Assembly (NCBI RefSeq): GCF_019216885.1
Contig: NZ_JAAQRC020000001.1
Span: forward strand, 5,087,501 to 5,151,500
DNA from: Methylobacterium sp. SyP6R
GTDB lineage: Bacteria > Pseudomonadota > Alphaproteobacteria > Rhizobiales > Beijerinckiaceae
Direction of reading: 5' to 3'
DNA: 64,000 nucleotides
A program made the position numbers and the translations under genes. The notes under the pieces are model-generated. The model worked only from the letters and a program-made list of their open reading frames with translations. It searched no databases and was not told the DNA's origin. The stretch's first letter is position 1; each line of letters begins with the position of its first letter. This document shows positions 38,385 to 47,597 of the stretch, piece after piece.

Positions 38385-39482
38385 ATGACCGAGCCCACAC
38401 CCATCGGCCATGGCGGCCGCCTCACCATCGACCTGTCGGCCCTGCGGGCGAACTGGCGGATTCTCGCGAAAGCCGCGGAGTGCCCCGAGACCGCCGCGGT
38501 CATCAAGGCCGATGCCTATGGCTGCGGGATCGCCCGGGCCGCGCCCGCCCTGTGGGCGGAGGGCTGCCGCACCTTCTTCGTCGCCCACCTGTCGGAAGCG
38601 CTCGCTGCGCGAGAGGCAGTACCGGAGGCGGCGATCTACGTGCTCAACGGATTTCCGCCGGGCAGCGCGGCGGCCTACCGCGCCGCGGGCTTGCACCCCG
38701 TGCTCGGCTCCCGCGAGGAGGTCGCCGAGTGGGCGGCGGCGAACCGTCAGGAGGGCGTGACGCGCCCGGCGGCTCTCCACGTCGATACCGGCATGAACCG
38801 CCTCGGCCTGTCGGTGCCGGAGGGACTGGCGCTCGCCGGAGACCCGATCGTGCAGCAAGCCGGCATCGACCTCCTGATGAGCCATCTCGTCAGCGCCGAG
38901 GTCGAGCACGATCCGCTCACCGACCATCAGGCGGCGGAGTTCGCGCGGGTGCGCGCCGCCTATCCGGGAATCCGAGCCTCACTGGCGAACTCCTCCGGCG
39001 ACTTCCTGCCCTCCTGCCGCGCCGACCTGGCGCGGCCGGGCTATGCCCTCTACGGCGGCAACCCGCGGCCCGGGCGCGACAATCCGATGCGCCCGGTGGT
39101 GCGGCTCGAGGCCGGTATTCTCCAGGTCCGCGAGGTCGCCTCCGGCGAGACCGCCGGCTACAATGCTCGCTGGGTCGCCCCGGGGCCGCGCCGCCTCGCC
39201 ACCCTGTCGCTGGGCTATGCCGACGGCTTTCCCCGCGCCTCGACCGGCCGCGGCGAGGCTGTGGTCGGCGGCGTGCGCTGCCCGTTTGCCGGCAACGTCT
39301 CGATGGACCTCATCATCCTCGACGTGACCGAAGCGCCGCCCGGGGCCCTGTTTCGCGGCGCACCCGCGACGCTCATCGGCGACGGCCTCGACGTCGACGC
39401 GGTCGGGCGCAGTGCCGGGACGATCGGCTACGAGATCCTGACCGGGCTCGGGCGACGCTACGAGCGGGTGTATCGGGGCTGA
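38385..39482 (+). CDS. alr: alanine racemase
   Basis: A 365-residue PLP enzyme. The PLP lysine lies in AVIKADAYGCG near residue 45, and the catalytic tyrosine region is LSLGYADGFPR. It also has HVDTGMNRLG and GNVSMDLI. It interconverts L- and D-alanine for peptidoglycan. Its position after dnaB is the usual one in this order. The ATG follows GAGGAGCGAGATC. Confidence 0.95.
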   Translation: MTEPTPIGHGGRLTIDLSALRANWRILAKAAECPETAAVIKADAYGCGIARAAPALWAEGCRTFFVAHLSEALAAREAVPEAAIYVLNGFPPGSAAAYRAAGLHPVLGSREEVAEWAAANRQEGVTRPAALHVDTGMNRLGLSVPEGLALAGDPIVQQAGIDLLMSHLVSAEVEHDPLTDHQAAEFARVRAAYPGIRASLANSSGDFLPSCRADLARPGYALYGGNPRPGRDNPMRPVVRLEAGILQVREVASGETAGYNARWVAPGPRRLATLSLGYADGFPRASTGRGEAVVGGVRCPFAGNVSMDLIILDVTEAPPGALFRGAPATLIGDGLDVDAVGRSAGTIGYEILTGLGRRYERVYRG

Positions 39483-39527
39483 AAGATCGCTCCGGATCGT
39501 TCTGGCCGGACAGGACTGCCGCCCTCC

Positions 39528-39670
39528 GTGTCATCCTGGGGCTCGGCGCAGCCGAGAACCCGGGATCGATAACCGCTGACGTGGAAAAATGGACGAAAAC
39601 CGTCCCGCCTCATCCTGAATCGTCGGCGTTTATGGATCCCGGGTTCCGCTGCGCGGCCCCGGGATGACAC
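39528..39670 (+). repeat. ~143 bp double-hairpin repeat, copy 2
   Basis: Same architecture as 30413-30554. The ends GTGTCATCC and GGATGACAC are perfect inverted repeats here, with two hairpins around a centre containing ATAACCGCTGAC. Stem tips differ between the copies but stay paired. It lies 46 bp downstream of alr. Confidence 0.85.
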
Positions 39671-39848
39671 TGAGGGTATGAACCGCGTCGAGCGAGCGAC
39701 AGAGCCTTCGAAAATCCGGTACGGCCCCGGTGCAGCCCATCGCCTCCTCCCCTTTCGAAAAGGCGGTTTTGCTCGAGCCCGGTTGGCGCTAGGCTCACCT
39801 CCGGCAAGGCCGGGGCGCGAGAGACCCTGGCGACGGGAGGATTCGCGC

Positions 39849-41099
39849 ATGGACTTCACCCTCTCCGAGCGGCAGCGCCACTGGCGCGACCGGGTCCGGG
39901 CCTTCATGGACGAGCATGTCCGCCCCATGGTGCCGACCTACAAGGCCGAGATGGAGGCCTTCGGCACCGATCGCTGGCAGCCGGTGCCGGTGATCGAGCG
40001 ATTGAAGCCCAAGGCCCGCGAGGCCGGGCTGTGGAACCTGTTCCTGCCCCCCTCCCCCCAGCACGACGACGGCGAGTTCCGCGGCGCGGGTCTCACCAAC
40101 CTCGATTACGCGCTCTGCGCCGAGGAGATGGGCCGGATCTCCTGGGCCTCCGAGGTGTTCAACTGCTCGGCGCCCGATACCGGCAACATGGAGGTGCTGC
40201 ACCGCTACGGCACCAAGGCCCAGAAGGAGCGCTGGCTCACCCCTCTGATGGCGGGCGAGATCCGCTCGGCCTTCCTGATGACAGAGCCGGACGTCGCGTC
40301 CTCGGACGCCACCAACATCGAGACGAAGATCCGCCGCGACGGCGACCATTACGTGATCAGCGGCCGCAAGTGGTGGTCGTCGGGCGTCGGCGACCCGCGC
40401 TGCGCCGTCGCGATCGTGATGGGCAAGACCGACACCAGCGCCCCCCTGCACCAGCAGCAATCGCAGATCCTCGTGCCGCTCGACACGCCCGGGATCGAGG
40501 TGGTGCGGATGCTGCCGGTCTTCGGCTACGACGACGCGCCCCACGGGCACGCCGAGGTGATCCTCAACGACGTGCGCGTCCCGGCCGAGAACCTGCTGCT
40601 CGGCGAGGGCCGCGGCTTCGAGATCGCGCAAGGGCGCCTCGGGCCGGGGCGCATCCACCATTGCATGCGCACCATCGGGGTGGCGGAAGAGGCGCTGGAG
40701 AAGATGGCCAAGCGCCTGCTGTCCCGCGTCGCCTTCGGCAAGCGCATCGCCGACCACTCGGTGTGGGAGCAGCGCATCGGCGAGGCCCGCACCGATATCG
40801 AGATGACGCGCCTCCTCTGCCTCAAGGCGGCGGACATGATGGACAAGGTCGGCAACAAGGGCGCCAAGCTCGAGATCGCGATGATCAAGGTCGCGGCCCC
40901 GCGCATGGCGCTGAAGATCATCGACGACGCAATCCAGGCCCATGGCGGCGCCGGGGTCAGCAGCGATGCCGGGCTGGCCTATTCCTACGCCCGCATCCGC
41001 ACGCTGCGCCTCGCCGACGGGCCGGACGAGGTCCATAACCGCTCGATCGCCCGGCTGGAACTCGCGCAATACGGCAACCGCGAGCGGTCGAAGGCCTGA
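39849..41099 (+). CDS. acyl-CoA dehydrogenase (ACAD10/11-like)
   Basis: A 416-residue acyl-CoA dehydrogenase. It has an N-terminal helical domain ([18 protein letters not shown]) and [15 protein letters not shown] for FAD/substrate contacts. [22 protein letters not shown] and [18 protein letters not shown] follow. It oxidises an acyl-CoA to the enoyl-CoA, passing electrons to ETF. The sequence is closer to the ACAD10/11-like group than to short-chain enzymes, and the substrate is not deducible. The ATG follows GGGAGGA. A strong terminator separates it from sfnG, so the two are not an operon. Confidence 0.88.
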   Translation: MDFTLSERQRHWRDRVRAFMDEHVRPMVPTYKAEMEAFGTDRWQPVPVIERLKPKAREAGLWNLFLPPSPQHDDGEFRGAGLTNLDYALCAEEMGRISWASEVFNCSAPDTGNMEVLHRYGTKAQKERWLTPLMAGEIRSAFLMTEPDVASSDATNIETKIRRDGDHYVISGRKWWSSGVGDPRCAVAIVMGKTDTSAPLHQQQSQILVPLDTPGIEVVRMLPVFGYDDAPHGHAEVILNDVRVPAENLLLGEGRGFEIAQGRLGPGRIHHCMRTIGVAEEALEKMAKRLLSRVAFGKRIADHSVWEQRIGEARTDIEMTRLLCLKAADMMDKVGNKGAKLEIAMIKVAAPRMALKIIDDAIQAHGGAGVSSDAGLAYSYARIRTLRLADGPDEVHNRSIARLELAQYGNRERSKA

Positions 41100-41131
41100 G
41101 CGGCGATTCGGAAGATCATCAGCGCGGGCGG

Positions 41132-41154
41132 CCCGTTCGGGAGAACGGGTTTTT
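41132..41154 (+). terminator. Rho-independent terminator after the acyl-CoA dehydrogenase gene
   Basis: CCCGTTC-ggga-GAACGGG followed by TTTTT, starting 33 bp after the stop codon. A textbook structure. Confidence 0.9.
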
Positions 41155-41186
41155 CGCGCAGGCAGCAAAAAAGCACGACGATGCTT

Positions 41187-41215
41187 TTGACGGCGCGGAT
41201 AGGGCCTTCGATACT
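41187..41215 (+). promoter_or_regulatory. candidate sigma70-type promoter for sfnG
   Basis: TTGACG and GATACT are separated by 17 bp, ~70 bp before the start codon and just past a terminator. No -24/-12 sigma54 motif was seen, although the Pseudomonas sfn genes are known to need sigma54. Confidence 0.5.
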
Positions 41216-41285
41216 GAAGGTCAACCGCGCCGTTCGACTATCACGGCGCCGGTTCTTCTCGACAATCGATGAGCGAGGACCCGCC

Positions 41286-42386
41286 ATGACGCAGCAAACC
41301 GCAGAGCCGATCCGCTTCGCCTATTGGGTGCCGAACGTCTCCGGCGGCCTCGTCGTCAGCAAGATCCCCCAGCGCACGTCCTGGGACGCTGATTACAACC
41401 GCGACCTGGCGCGGATCGCCGAGCGGGCGGGCTTCGATTACGCGCTGACGCAAATCCGTTTCACCGCCGGCTACGGCGCCGAGTACCAGCACGAATCGGT
41501 CGCCTTCAGCCACGCCCTGCTCGCCGCCACGACCAAGCTGAACGTCATCGCGGCGCTCCTGCCCGGGCCGTGGAACCCGACGCTGGCGGCCAAGCAAGTG
41601 GCGACGATCTCGCAGCTCACCGGTGGGCGCATCGCCGTCAACATCGTCAGCGGCTGGTTCTCGGGCGAATTCCGGGCGATCGGCGAGCCCTGGCTCGACC
41701 ACGACGAGCGCTACCGCCGCTCGGAGGAATTCATCCGCAGCTTGCGCGGGATCTGGACGGAGGACAACTTCACCTTCCGGGGCGACTTCTACCGCTACAG
41801 CAACTACACCCTGAAGCCGAAACCGGCCGAGCCCCTGCCGGAGATCTTCCAGGGCGGCTCCTCGCGGGCGGCGCGGGACATGGCGGCCCGGGTCTCCGAC
41901 TGGTACTTCACCAACGGCAACACGCCGGAGAACATCCGCCTCCAGGTCGACGATATCCGCCACAAGGCTGAAGCCGAGGGGCGGCACGTCAAGATCGGCG
42001 TCAACGCCTTCGTGATCGCCCGCGACACCGAGGCGGAGGCCCGCGCCGTCCTGAAGGACATCATCGACCAGGCCGATCCGGACGCGGTGCGCGCCTTCGG
42101 CCACGAGGTGAAGAATGCCGGCGCGGCCTCGCCGGAGCGCCAGGGCAACTGGGCGAATTCCACCTTCGAGGACCTGGTGCAGTACAATGACGGCTTTCGC
42201 ACCGACCTGATCGGCACGCCGGACCAGATCGCCGAGCGCATCCTCGCGCTCAAGGATGCGGGCGCCGACCTCGCGCTGCTCGGCTTCCTGCATTTCCAGG
42301 AAGAAGTGAAGTATTTCGGCGAACAGGTGATCCCGCGGGTGCGGGCACTGGAGGCGGCGCGGGCCGAGCGCAAGGAGGCGGCCTGA
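41286..42386 (+). CDS. sfnG: dimethyl sulfone monooxygenase
   Basis: A 366-residue flavin-dependent monooxygenase of the bacterial luciferase fold. Its sequence is strikingly SfnG-like: FAYWVPNVSGGLVVSKI, QRTSWDADYNRDLA, TQIRFTAGYGAEYQHES, LLPGPWNP, NIVSGWFSGEFRAIGEPW and FQGGSSRAARDMAARVSD. SfnG uses FMNH2 and O2 to cleave dimethyl sulfone to methanesulfinate and formaldehyde. In a methylotroph both products could be useful, but a role in sulfur scavenging is the documented one. No flavin reductase or sulfonate monooxygenase lies nearby. ATG follows GAGGAC. Confidence 0.92.
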   Translation: MTQQTAEPIRFAYWVPNVSGGLVVSKIPQRTSWDADYNRDLARIAERAGFDYALTQIRFTAGYGAEYQHESVAFSHALLAATTKLNVIAALLPGPWNPTLAAKQVATISQLTGGRIAVNIVSGWFSGEFRAIGEPWLDHDERYRRSEEFIRSLRGIWTEDNFTFRGDFYRYSNYTLKPKPAEPLPEIFQGGSSRAARDMAARVSDWYFTNGNTPENIRLQVDDIRHKAEAEGRHVKIGVNAFVIARDTEAEARAVLKDIIDQADPDAVRAFGHEVKNAGAASPERQGNWANSTFEDLVQYNDGFRTDLIGTPDQIAERILALKDAGADLALLGFLHFQEEVKYFGEQVIPRVRALEAARAERKEAA

Positions 42387-42479
42387 CGCGCGCGACCAGG
42401 CCCCGGATGAATCGCAATTTAATCGACCCGGTGCGTCGATGACCTGATCATGGCAGCCCACGCCACGGCTGCCGAGACC

Positions 42480-42731
42480 ATGACCCTTCTTCGCTCCTGC
42501 ACGACGGCGCTTCTTGTCTCCCTCGCCGCCGTGCAGGCCCTCGCGGGGGAGATGAGCCGGACGCGGACGCTGACCGAGCCGGTCTATGTCCGGCCGATCT
42601 ACGGGACCTACCGCCAGTGCGGCGGCGCCTGCCTCAAGAGCGGTAGCCTGTCGTGGTTCTGCGGCGCGCGCCAGCAATGCAGCCTCGATTGCGCGATCGC
42701 CCCGCCTGTCCGCCGCTGCGCCTCGCCATAG
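42480..42731 (+). CDS. small secreted cysteine-rich protein
   Basis: An 83-residue protein with a plausible signal peptide (TTALLVSLAAVQALAGE) and a mature part with paired cysteines in RQCGGAC, WFCGARQQC and LDC. No known family. Start uncertain: an in-frame ATG lies 30 bp upstream (42450). Confidence 0.5.
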   Translation: MTLLRSCTTALLVSLAAVQALAGEMSRTRTLTEPVYVRPIYGTYRQCGGACLKSGSLSWFCGARQQCSLDCAIAPPVRRCASP

Positions 42732-42761
42732 ATCGGGAGAGATGACGCGAGGAGGCCGGGC

Positions 42762-43283
42762 ATGACGAAGGCGCGGAAGGAGGTCGCGAAGAAGCAATCG
42801 ACGAAGAAGGAATGGACCTGGACGAGCGCCGGACCGATCCACGCCTTCCTCGCCTGTCAGGGTCAGGACGGAAGCGGACGCACTCTGTCGGACGTGCTGG
42901 CTTTCGATGATGCGCGCCTGGATCGCGAGCACGATTTCATCCAGTGGCTGTTCCCGCTGCGCGAGCCGAGCCGGGCAGTCCCAGGGTCGCCGGTGCTCGG
43001 GGACGCGGAGGCCGAGGCAATCCGGAGCGATTCCCTGGCTCAGTCCGGCCTGCTTGCCGCCAGGGTCCGGATGGTGCGCTTCTATGTTCAGACCAAGGGA
43101 TGGCTGACGGCCTTCGACCACAACCACCTGCGCATCACCCGCATCCTCACATCCCTGCGCGACCTCGTCGGGCCGGGTGAAGCCAGGGCTTTCTACGAGG
43201 ATGTTCTCACCCTCGACCGGCTGGCAGGCTCCCCGGTGAACCCGGAGAGCCTCGAATATTGGCGGAAAGCGGTGGAAGGTTAG
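42762..43283 (+). CDS. opioid growth factor receptor-like (OGFr_N) domain protein
   Basis: A 173-residue cytoplasmic-type protein with a Lys-rich start. The core [23 protein letters not shown] followed by [16 protein letters not shown] matches the conserved OGFr region known from animal zeta-opioid receptor proteins and scattered bacteria. The bacterial function is unknown. The C-terminal half is helical ([16 protein letters not shown]). Ribosome-binding site GAGGAGG. Its stop overlaps that of the convergent glutaryl-CoA dehydrogenase gene by 4 bases. Confidence 0.78.
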   Translation: MTKARKEVAKKQSTKKEWTWTSAGPIHAFLACQGQDGSGRTLSDVLAFDDARLDREHDFIQWLFPLREPSRAVPGSPVLGDAEAEAIRSDSLAQSGLLAARVRMVRFYVQTKGWLTAFDHNHLRITRILTSLRDLVGPGEARAFYEDVLTLDRLAGSPVNPESLEYWRKAVEG

Positions 43284-44527
43284 AAGAACGCCTGCAGCCC
43301 GGTCTGCGCCCGGCCCAGGATCAGGGCGTGGACGTCGTGGGTGCCCTCGTAGGTGTTCACCGTCTCGAGGTTCTGGGCGTGGCGCATCACGTGGTACTCG
43401 CCCATGATACCGTTGCCGCCGTGCATGTCGCGCGCCTCGCGGGCGATCGCCAGCGCCTTGCCGCAATTGTTGCGCTTGACCAGCGAGATCATCTCCGGCG
43501 CCATCCGGCCCTCGTCGAACAGCCGCCCCACCCGCAACGAGCCCTGGAGGCCCAGCGCGATCTCGGTCTGCATGTCGGCGAGCTTCTTCTGCACCAGCTG
43601 GGTCTGGGCCAGCGGCCGGTTGAACTGCTTGCGGTCGAGCGTGTATTGCCGCGCCCGATGCCAGCAATCCTCGGCCGCGCCGAGCGCCCCCCAGGAGATG
43701 CCGTAGCGCGCCCGGTTGAGGCAGCCGAACGGACCTTTGAGCCCCGAGACGTTGGGCAGGAGCGCGCTCTCCGGCACCTCGACGCCGTCCATCACGATCT
43801 CGCCGGTGATCGAGGCGCGCAACGAGAGCTTGCCCTTGATCTGCGGCGCCGAGAGCCCCTTCATCCCCTTCTCCAGGATGAAGCCGCGGATCTGGTTGTC
43901 GTGGGCGGGCGACTTCGCCCAGACCACGAACACGTCGGCGATGGGAGCGTTCGAAATCCAGGTCTTGGCGCCCGACAGGCGGTAGCCGCCGTCGATCTTG
44001 TCGGCCCGGGTCTTCATGCCGGCCGGATCGGAACCGGCATCCGGCTCGGTCAGGCCGAAGCAGCCGACGAACTCTCCGGAGGCGAGCTTCGGCAGGTACT
44101 TCTTGCGCTGGTTCTCGTCGCCATAGGCGTAGATCGGGTACATGACGAGCGACGACTGCACGCTCATCATCGAGCGGTAGCCGGAATCGATCCGCTCGAC
44201 CTCGCGGGCGACGAGGCCGTAGGCGACGTAAGACGCGCCGGCGCAGCCGTATTCCTCCGGCAGGGTGACGCCGAGGAGGCCCAGCTCGCCCATGGCGTTG
44301 AACAGCGAACGGTCGGTCTTCTCCTCGGCATAGGCCTCGACGATGCCGGGCAGCAGGCGCTCCTGGGCGAAGCTGCGGGCCGAGTCGCGGATCAGGCGCT
44401 CGTCGTCGGTGAGCTGGTCGTCGAGCAGGAAGGGGTCGTCCCACCGGAACGCGCCGCGGGTCCCTTCATGGGGCTTCACCGGGCTGAGGTTGGTCTGGGT
44501 GGCGACCGCGGCGGACGGGGCGTTCAT
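43280..44527 (-). CDS. gcdH: glutaryl-CoA dehydrogenase
   Basis: A 415-residue acyl-CoA dehydrogenase of the glutaryl-CoA type. It has [64 protein letters not shown] and [20 protein letters not shown]. The EGTHDVH motif holds the catalytic glutamate of this branch. It oxidatively decarboxylates glutaryl-CoA to crotonyl-CoA in lysine/tryptophan degradation. Ribosome-binding site AAGGAGG. Convergent with the OGFr-like gene. Confidence 0.93.
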   Translation of the reverse strand: MNAPSAAVATQTNLSPVKPHEGTRGAFRWDDPFLLDDQLTDDERLIRDSARSFAQERLLPGIVEAYAEEKTDRSLFNAMGELGLLGVTLPEEYGCAGASYVAYGLVAREVERIDSGYRSMMSVQSSLVMYPIYAYGDENQRKKYLPKLASGEFVGCFGLTEPDAGSDPAGMKTRADKIDGGYRLSGAKTWISNAPIADVFVVWAKSPAHDNQIRGFILEKGMKGLSAPQIKGKLSLRASITGEIVMDGVEVPESALLPNVSGLKGPFGCLNRARYGISWGALGAAEDCWHRARQYTLDRKQFNRPLAQTQLVQKKLADMQTEIALGLQGSLRVGRLFDEGRMAPEMISLVKRNNCGKALAIAREARDMHGGNGIMGEYHVMRHAQNLETVNTYEGTHDVHALILGRAQTGLQAFF

Positions 44528-44645
44528 GCATTTCCTCCTTGCATTTCGGCCGGGACGTTACCCCGGGCGTGCCGGCTTCGCCAGGATGCGAAATCGCATT
44601 CCGCACGCGCCAGCCATGCAGGCGGCAGACGCCGCGGGAAGCGCG

Positions 44646-45182
44646 CTACTTGATCGGCTGCTTGTCGAGCTTGCGGGCGAGCGTCCGCCGATGCATCCCG
44701 AGCCTGCGCGCCGTCTCCGAGATGTTGAAGTCGGTCTCGACCAGGGTCTGGTGGATGCGCTCCCATTCGAGCGTCTTGATCGAGGTCGGCCGGCCGTCGA
44801 GGGACACGTCGACGTCGCCCGCCGCCTTGGAGAAGGCCGCCTCGATGTCGTCGGTGTTGGCGGGCTTGGCGAGATAATGGCAGGCGCCGAGCTTGATCGC
44901 CTCGACGGCGGTGGCGATGCTGGCATAGCCGGTCAGCACCACCGTCAGGATGCCGGGATCGTGGTCGTGGAGCGCCTTGACGCAGGCGAGCCCCGATTCG
45001 CCGTTGAGCTTCAGGTCGACGACGGCGTAGGCCGGGGTTCGCTCGGCGAGCAGCGCTTCCAGGGCGCTGAGGCCGGTGAGGCTCACGACGGTATAGCCGC
45101 GCCGCTCGAGGGAGCGGGTCAGGGTGGCGGCGAAGCGTTCGTCGTCCTCGACGATGACGAGCAGGCGGTCGTCGTCGGCCAT
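44646..45182 (-). CDS. regA: response regulator RegA/ActR/PrrA
   Basis: A 178-residue response regulator: receiver domain with phospho-acceptor Asp56 in VVDLKLNGESG, VVLTGYASIATAVEAIKLGA and AKPANTDD. A short linker and a C-terminal Fis-type helix-turn-helix (ISETARRLGMHRRTLARKL) follow. This is the RegA family that controls respiration and redox balance in alphaproteobacteria. It lies 1 bp downstream of the kinase gene regB on the same strand. Confidence 0.95.
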   Translation of the reverse strand: MADDDRLLVIVEDDERFAATLTRSLERRGYTVVSLTGLSALEALLAERTPAYAVVDLKLNGESGLACVKALHDHDPGILTVVLTGYASIATAVEAIKLGACHYLAKPANTDDIEAAFSKAAGDVDVSLDGRPTSIKTLEWERIHQTLVETDFNISETARRLGMHRRTLARKLDKQPIK

Positions 45183-45183
45183 C

Positions 45184-46551
45184 TCACACCGTCAGGCCGG
45201 AGAGCGGCAGGCTGATGGTCACGACGGCGCCTCCATAGCTGCGGTTGCGGGCCTCCACCGTGCCGCCGAGCTTGCGCACGACGTTGACGACGAGGAACAG
45301 CCCGAGCCCGCCGCCGAGGCGGCCCTTGCTCGATGTATAGGGCTGGCCGAGCCGCGCCAGCATCTCGGGCGCGAAACCCGGGCCGCGATCGGTGACGGAG
45401 AGCCGCAGGGTGTCGCCGTCGCGCCAGGCGGCCAGCTCGACGAAGTTGGGCGACAGCTCCAGCGCGTTGTCGAGGACGTTGAACAGCACCTGCTTGAGCG
45501 CGGTGTCGGAGACGATCTCCTGGTCCTCGCCGAACTCGTCGCGGACCTCCAGGCAGAAGCAGGATCGCATCCGGCGCCAGTCGCCGACGAGCTCAGTCAC
45601 GAAGCCGCGCACGGTGGTGAGGTGCGGCGCCTCCCCGCGGGCGGCGCCGGCGGCGAGCAGGATGCCGGTGACGATCGCCTTGCAGCGCCCCACCGCCTCC
45701 TGCATCTCCTCGATCTCGCGGGCGATGTCGGGCGAGGCGGTGAGTTCCGGCATCCGGCGCCAGTCGCCGAGGATCACCGAGAGCGAGGAGAGCGGCGTGC
45801 CGAGCTCGTGCGCCGCGCCCGAGGCGAGGAGTCCCATGCGGACGATGTGGTCCTCCTCCGCCGCGCGCTGGCGTAAGGAGGCGAGTCGGGCATCCTGCCG
45901 GCGCAGGTTGCGCGAGATCCGGGTGACGAAGACCGCGATCAGGGCGGCATCGATGACGAACGCCACCAGCATGCCGACGAGGTAGAGCCGGAACAGCTCG
46001 CCGCTGTCGTCGTCCGGCGGCAGAACCAGCGGCCGGTAGGCCAGCATCAGCAGGCCGAGCGCCGCGGTGGTGACGGCGACGAGGCCGATCGTCGCCCGGC
46101 TGCTGAGCAGCACCGCCGCGAGCGTGAGCTGGAGCAGGAACAGCGAGGTGAACGGGTTGGTGGCACCACCGCTCAAGGAGAGCTGCACCGTGAGCGCCAC
46201 GACGTCGAGGAGGAGGGCGACGAACAGCGCGCCCTCGCTCACGGTGCCGCTGCGGGCGATCCAGGCCAGGCTGACGAGGTTGAGGATGACGAGCCCGGCC
46301 AGCACCACCGCCATGGGCCCGAGCGGCAGCGCGATGCCGAGGCCCGCTTGCGCCACCGCGATGGTGACGACCTGGCCCGCCACCGCGATCCAGCGCAGTT
46401 GCACCAGGAGCAGGAGGTTCTGACGCCCGCCGTCATGGTCCTCGGGCGTGCCGGGATCGCCGAGGCCCGCCAGGGTGCCGATGCCGAGGCGCCGCGCCGC
46501 TCGCCCCACGGCCTCGCGGGCGGTCCGGTGCAGGGCGGCCCAGTCGGTCAT
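45184..46551 (-). CDS. regB: sensor histidine kinase RegB/ActS/PrrB
   Basis: A 455-residue redox-sensing kinase: six membrane helices in the first ~210 residues, with the conserved GGATNPF segment at 128-134 linked to quinone sensing in RegB. The H-box is GAAHELGTPLSSLS (His248). A CFCLEV stretch lies where RegB carries its redox-active Cys, and ATP-binding boxes include DNALELSPNF and DRGPGFAPEM. With RegA it forms the redox two-component system and may regulate the respiratory operon downstream, though no RegA site was identified. Confidence 0.94.
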   Translation of the reverse strand: MTDWAALHRTAREAVGRAARRLGIGTLAGLGDPGTPEDHDGGRQNLLLLVQLRWIAVAGQVVTIAVAQAGLGIALPLGPMAVVLAGLVILNLVSLAWIARSGTVSEGALFVALLLDVVALTVQLSLSGGATNPFTSLFLLQLTLAAVLLSSRATIGLVAVTTAALGLLMLAYRPLVLPPDDDSGELFRLYLVGMLVAFVIDAALIAVFVTRISRNLRRQDARLASLRQRAAEEDHIVRMGLLASGAAHELGTPLSSLSVILGDWRRMPELTASPDIAREIEEMQEAVGRCKAIVTGILLAAGAARGEAPHLTTVRGFVTELVGDWRRMRSCFCLEVRDEFGEDQEIVSDTALKQVLFNVLDNALELSPNFVELAAWRDGDTLRLSVTDRGPGFAPEMLARLGQPYTSSKGRLGGGLGLFLVVNVVRKLGGTVEARNRSYGGAVVTISLPLSGLTV

Positions 46552-46590
46552 GCCGTCAGCTCTCCGGGGACGGGATCGGCCCCCGCAGGC

Positions 46591-46740
46591 TCAATGCCCG
46601 CTCCCCGCCGGCAGGGCGCGGTAGAACGCGACCACGTCGCGGTAATCCTGGTCGACCGGCGTGACCGGCACGGCGAGGCGCAAGGAGAGGCCCGCAAGGC
46701 CGGTGAGCAGGGCGAGGACGAGGCAGGCGCGCAGCGACAT
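46591..46740 (-). CDS. small membrane peptide, hypothetical
   Basis: A 49-codon frame upstream of regB on the same strand, ending 39 bp before its start. It encodes a hydrophobic N-terminal helix (CLVLALLTGLAGLSLRLAV) then VTPVDQDYRDVVAFYRALP. Almost every third codon position is G or C, as in real genes here. No strong ribosome-binding site. Function unknown. A role linked to RegB is suggested only by position. Confidence 0.5.
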   Translation of the reverse strand: MSLRACLVLALLTGLAGLSLRLAVPVTPVDQDYRDVVAFYRALPAGSGH

Positions 46741-47181
46741 CGGCGGGCGGTGCCAGAAACGCCGCCGCGCGTAAAGCCGGGGCGGCGGAAACGGGTACGG
46801 CCGGGCCGTTCACGGCTTCGAGCGGAGCGAGGGGGCGGAGCTCAACCCGAAGTCGCGGCCGGCCCGGCCGCATGCCCAGAACCTACCGGAGGAGTGATGA
46901 ATGTCAACATTCGTCACTCGCCACCGCTCCGTGTGCGTCGCCCGATGTGCGCCAGCGCACAAAGTCGTTCCGGCCTCGAATCCGCCCGAGATCTTGCGTT
47001 CAAGGAGGCGCCGCTGCGGGAGCCTTCGATCGTGAGTGCGACCATGAAGCCTTTCGCAGAGATCGCCGCGGCGACGCTGCGGCGGCTGCGGCCTAAGCAG
47101 ACTTGCGTTGGCAAGCCAACGCTTCGTCCGCTTGGGTTGTTGAATTATCGCAGATTTTTGTCGCAAAACCGGCCGCCACTT
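46741..47181. other. gene-less stretch carrying repeat copy B
   Basis: About 440 bp. The most distinctive content is the ~100 bp element near its right end. An ATG frame from 47044 reads through this element into the exported-protein gene but is not thought to be its true start. Confidence 0.5.
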
Positions 47182-47196
47182 TTGCGAAATCTGCTT
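47095..47196 (-). repeat. ~100 bp dispersed element, copy B
   Basis: The reverse complement aligns over its full length with 12096-12196 at about 76% by eye. The ends are near-perfect 9-bp inverted repeats (agcagattt / aagtctgct). It contains the hairpin GCGTTGG-cttg-CCAACGC with a compensatory change relative to copy A. Confidence 0.75.
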
Positions 47197-47547
47197 AGTG
47201 TCTTGCCGCTGCCCCTGTCCTTCGTGCTCCTGGCCCTGGCGGGCGGGCCGGCCCCGGCCGAGGAGGCCGGCCTCGCTGCGCTGGAGACCCGCTGGCACGA
47301 TTGCGTGCGGCAGGCCTTCGGCGGCCAGGCCTTCGGGATGGAGCGGCGGGCGGCGCAGAGGGCCGCGCTCGCCGCCTGCAAGCCGCACGAGGACGCCTAT
47401 GTCCGCGCGATGCTGGCGGCCCAGGAGGCCGAGGCGCGGGCGCGCACGACCCGCAGCGTCGTCGCCCGGGCGCGGGACTGGGCGATCGGCGCGGCGGGCT
47501 CGGCGCGGGCGGCCCTTGGCGGGGTGATGGACCGTCTGCGCTGGTGA
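47182..47547 (+). CDS. small exported protein, hypothetical
   Basis: About 121 residues with a signal peptide (LLSVLPLPLSFVLLALAGG...PAPA), then a helical, Ala/Arg-rich mature part with WHDCVRQAF, CKPHEDAYVRAML and a basic C-terminus ending DRLRW. Function unknown. Start uncertain: TTG at 47182 places an Arg before the hydrophobic core, and TTG 47203 or ATG 47044 are alternatives. The first 15 bases lie in the repeat element. Confidence 0.5.
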   Translation: MRNLLSVLPLPLSFVLLALAGGPAPAEEAGLAALETRWHDCVRQAFGGQAFGMERRAAQRAALAACKPHEDAYVRAMLAAQEAEARARTTRSVVARARDWAIGAAGSARAALGGVMDRLRW

Positions 47548-47597
47548 ACCGTGGCGCTTCCGTCCCGTTGGAGACCATGACAGCCAGGAGACCCGAC

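Noticed and set aside
41100..41285. sigma54 -24/-12 promoter for sfnG
   Set aside because: No TGGCAC-N5-TTGC-like sequence found; a sigma70-type pair was found instead.
47044..47181. ATG-initiated extension of the exported-protein gene
   Set aside because: The extension translates the ~100 bp repeated element and breaks the signal-peptide arrangement. A later start gives a normal signal peptide.
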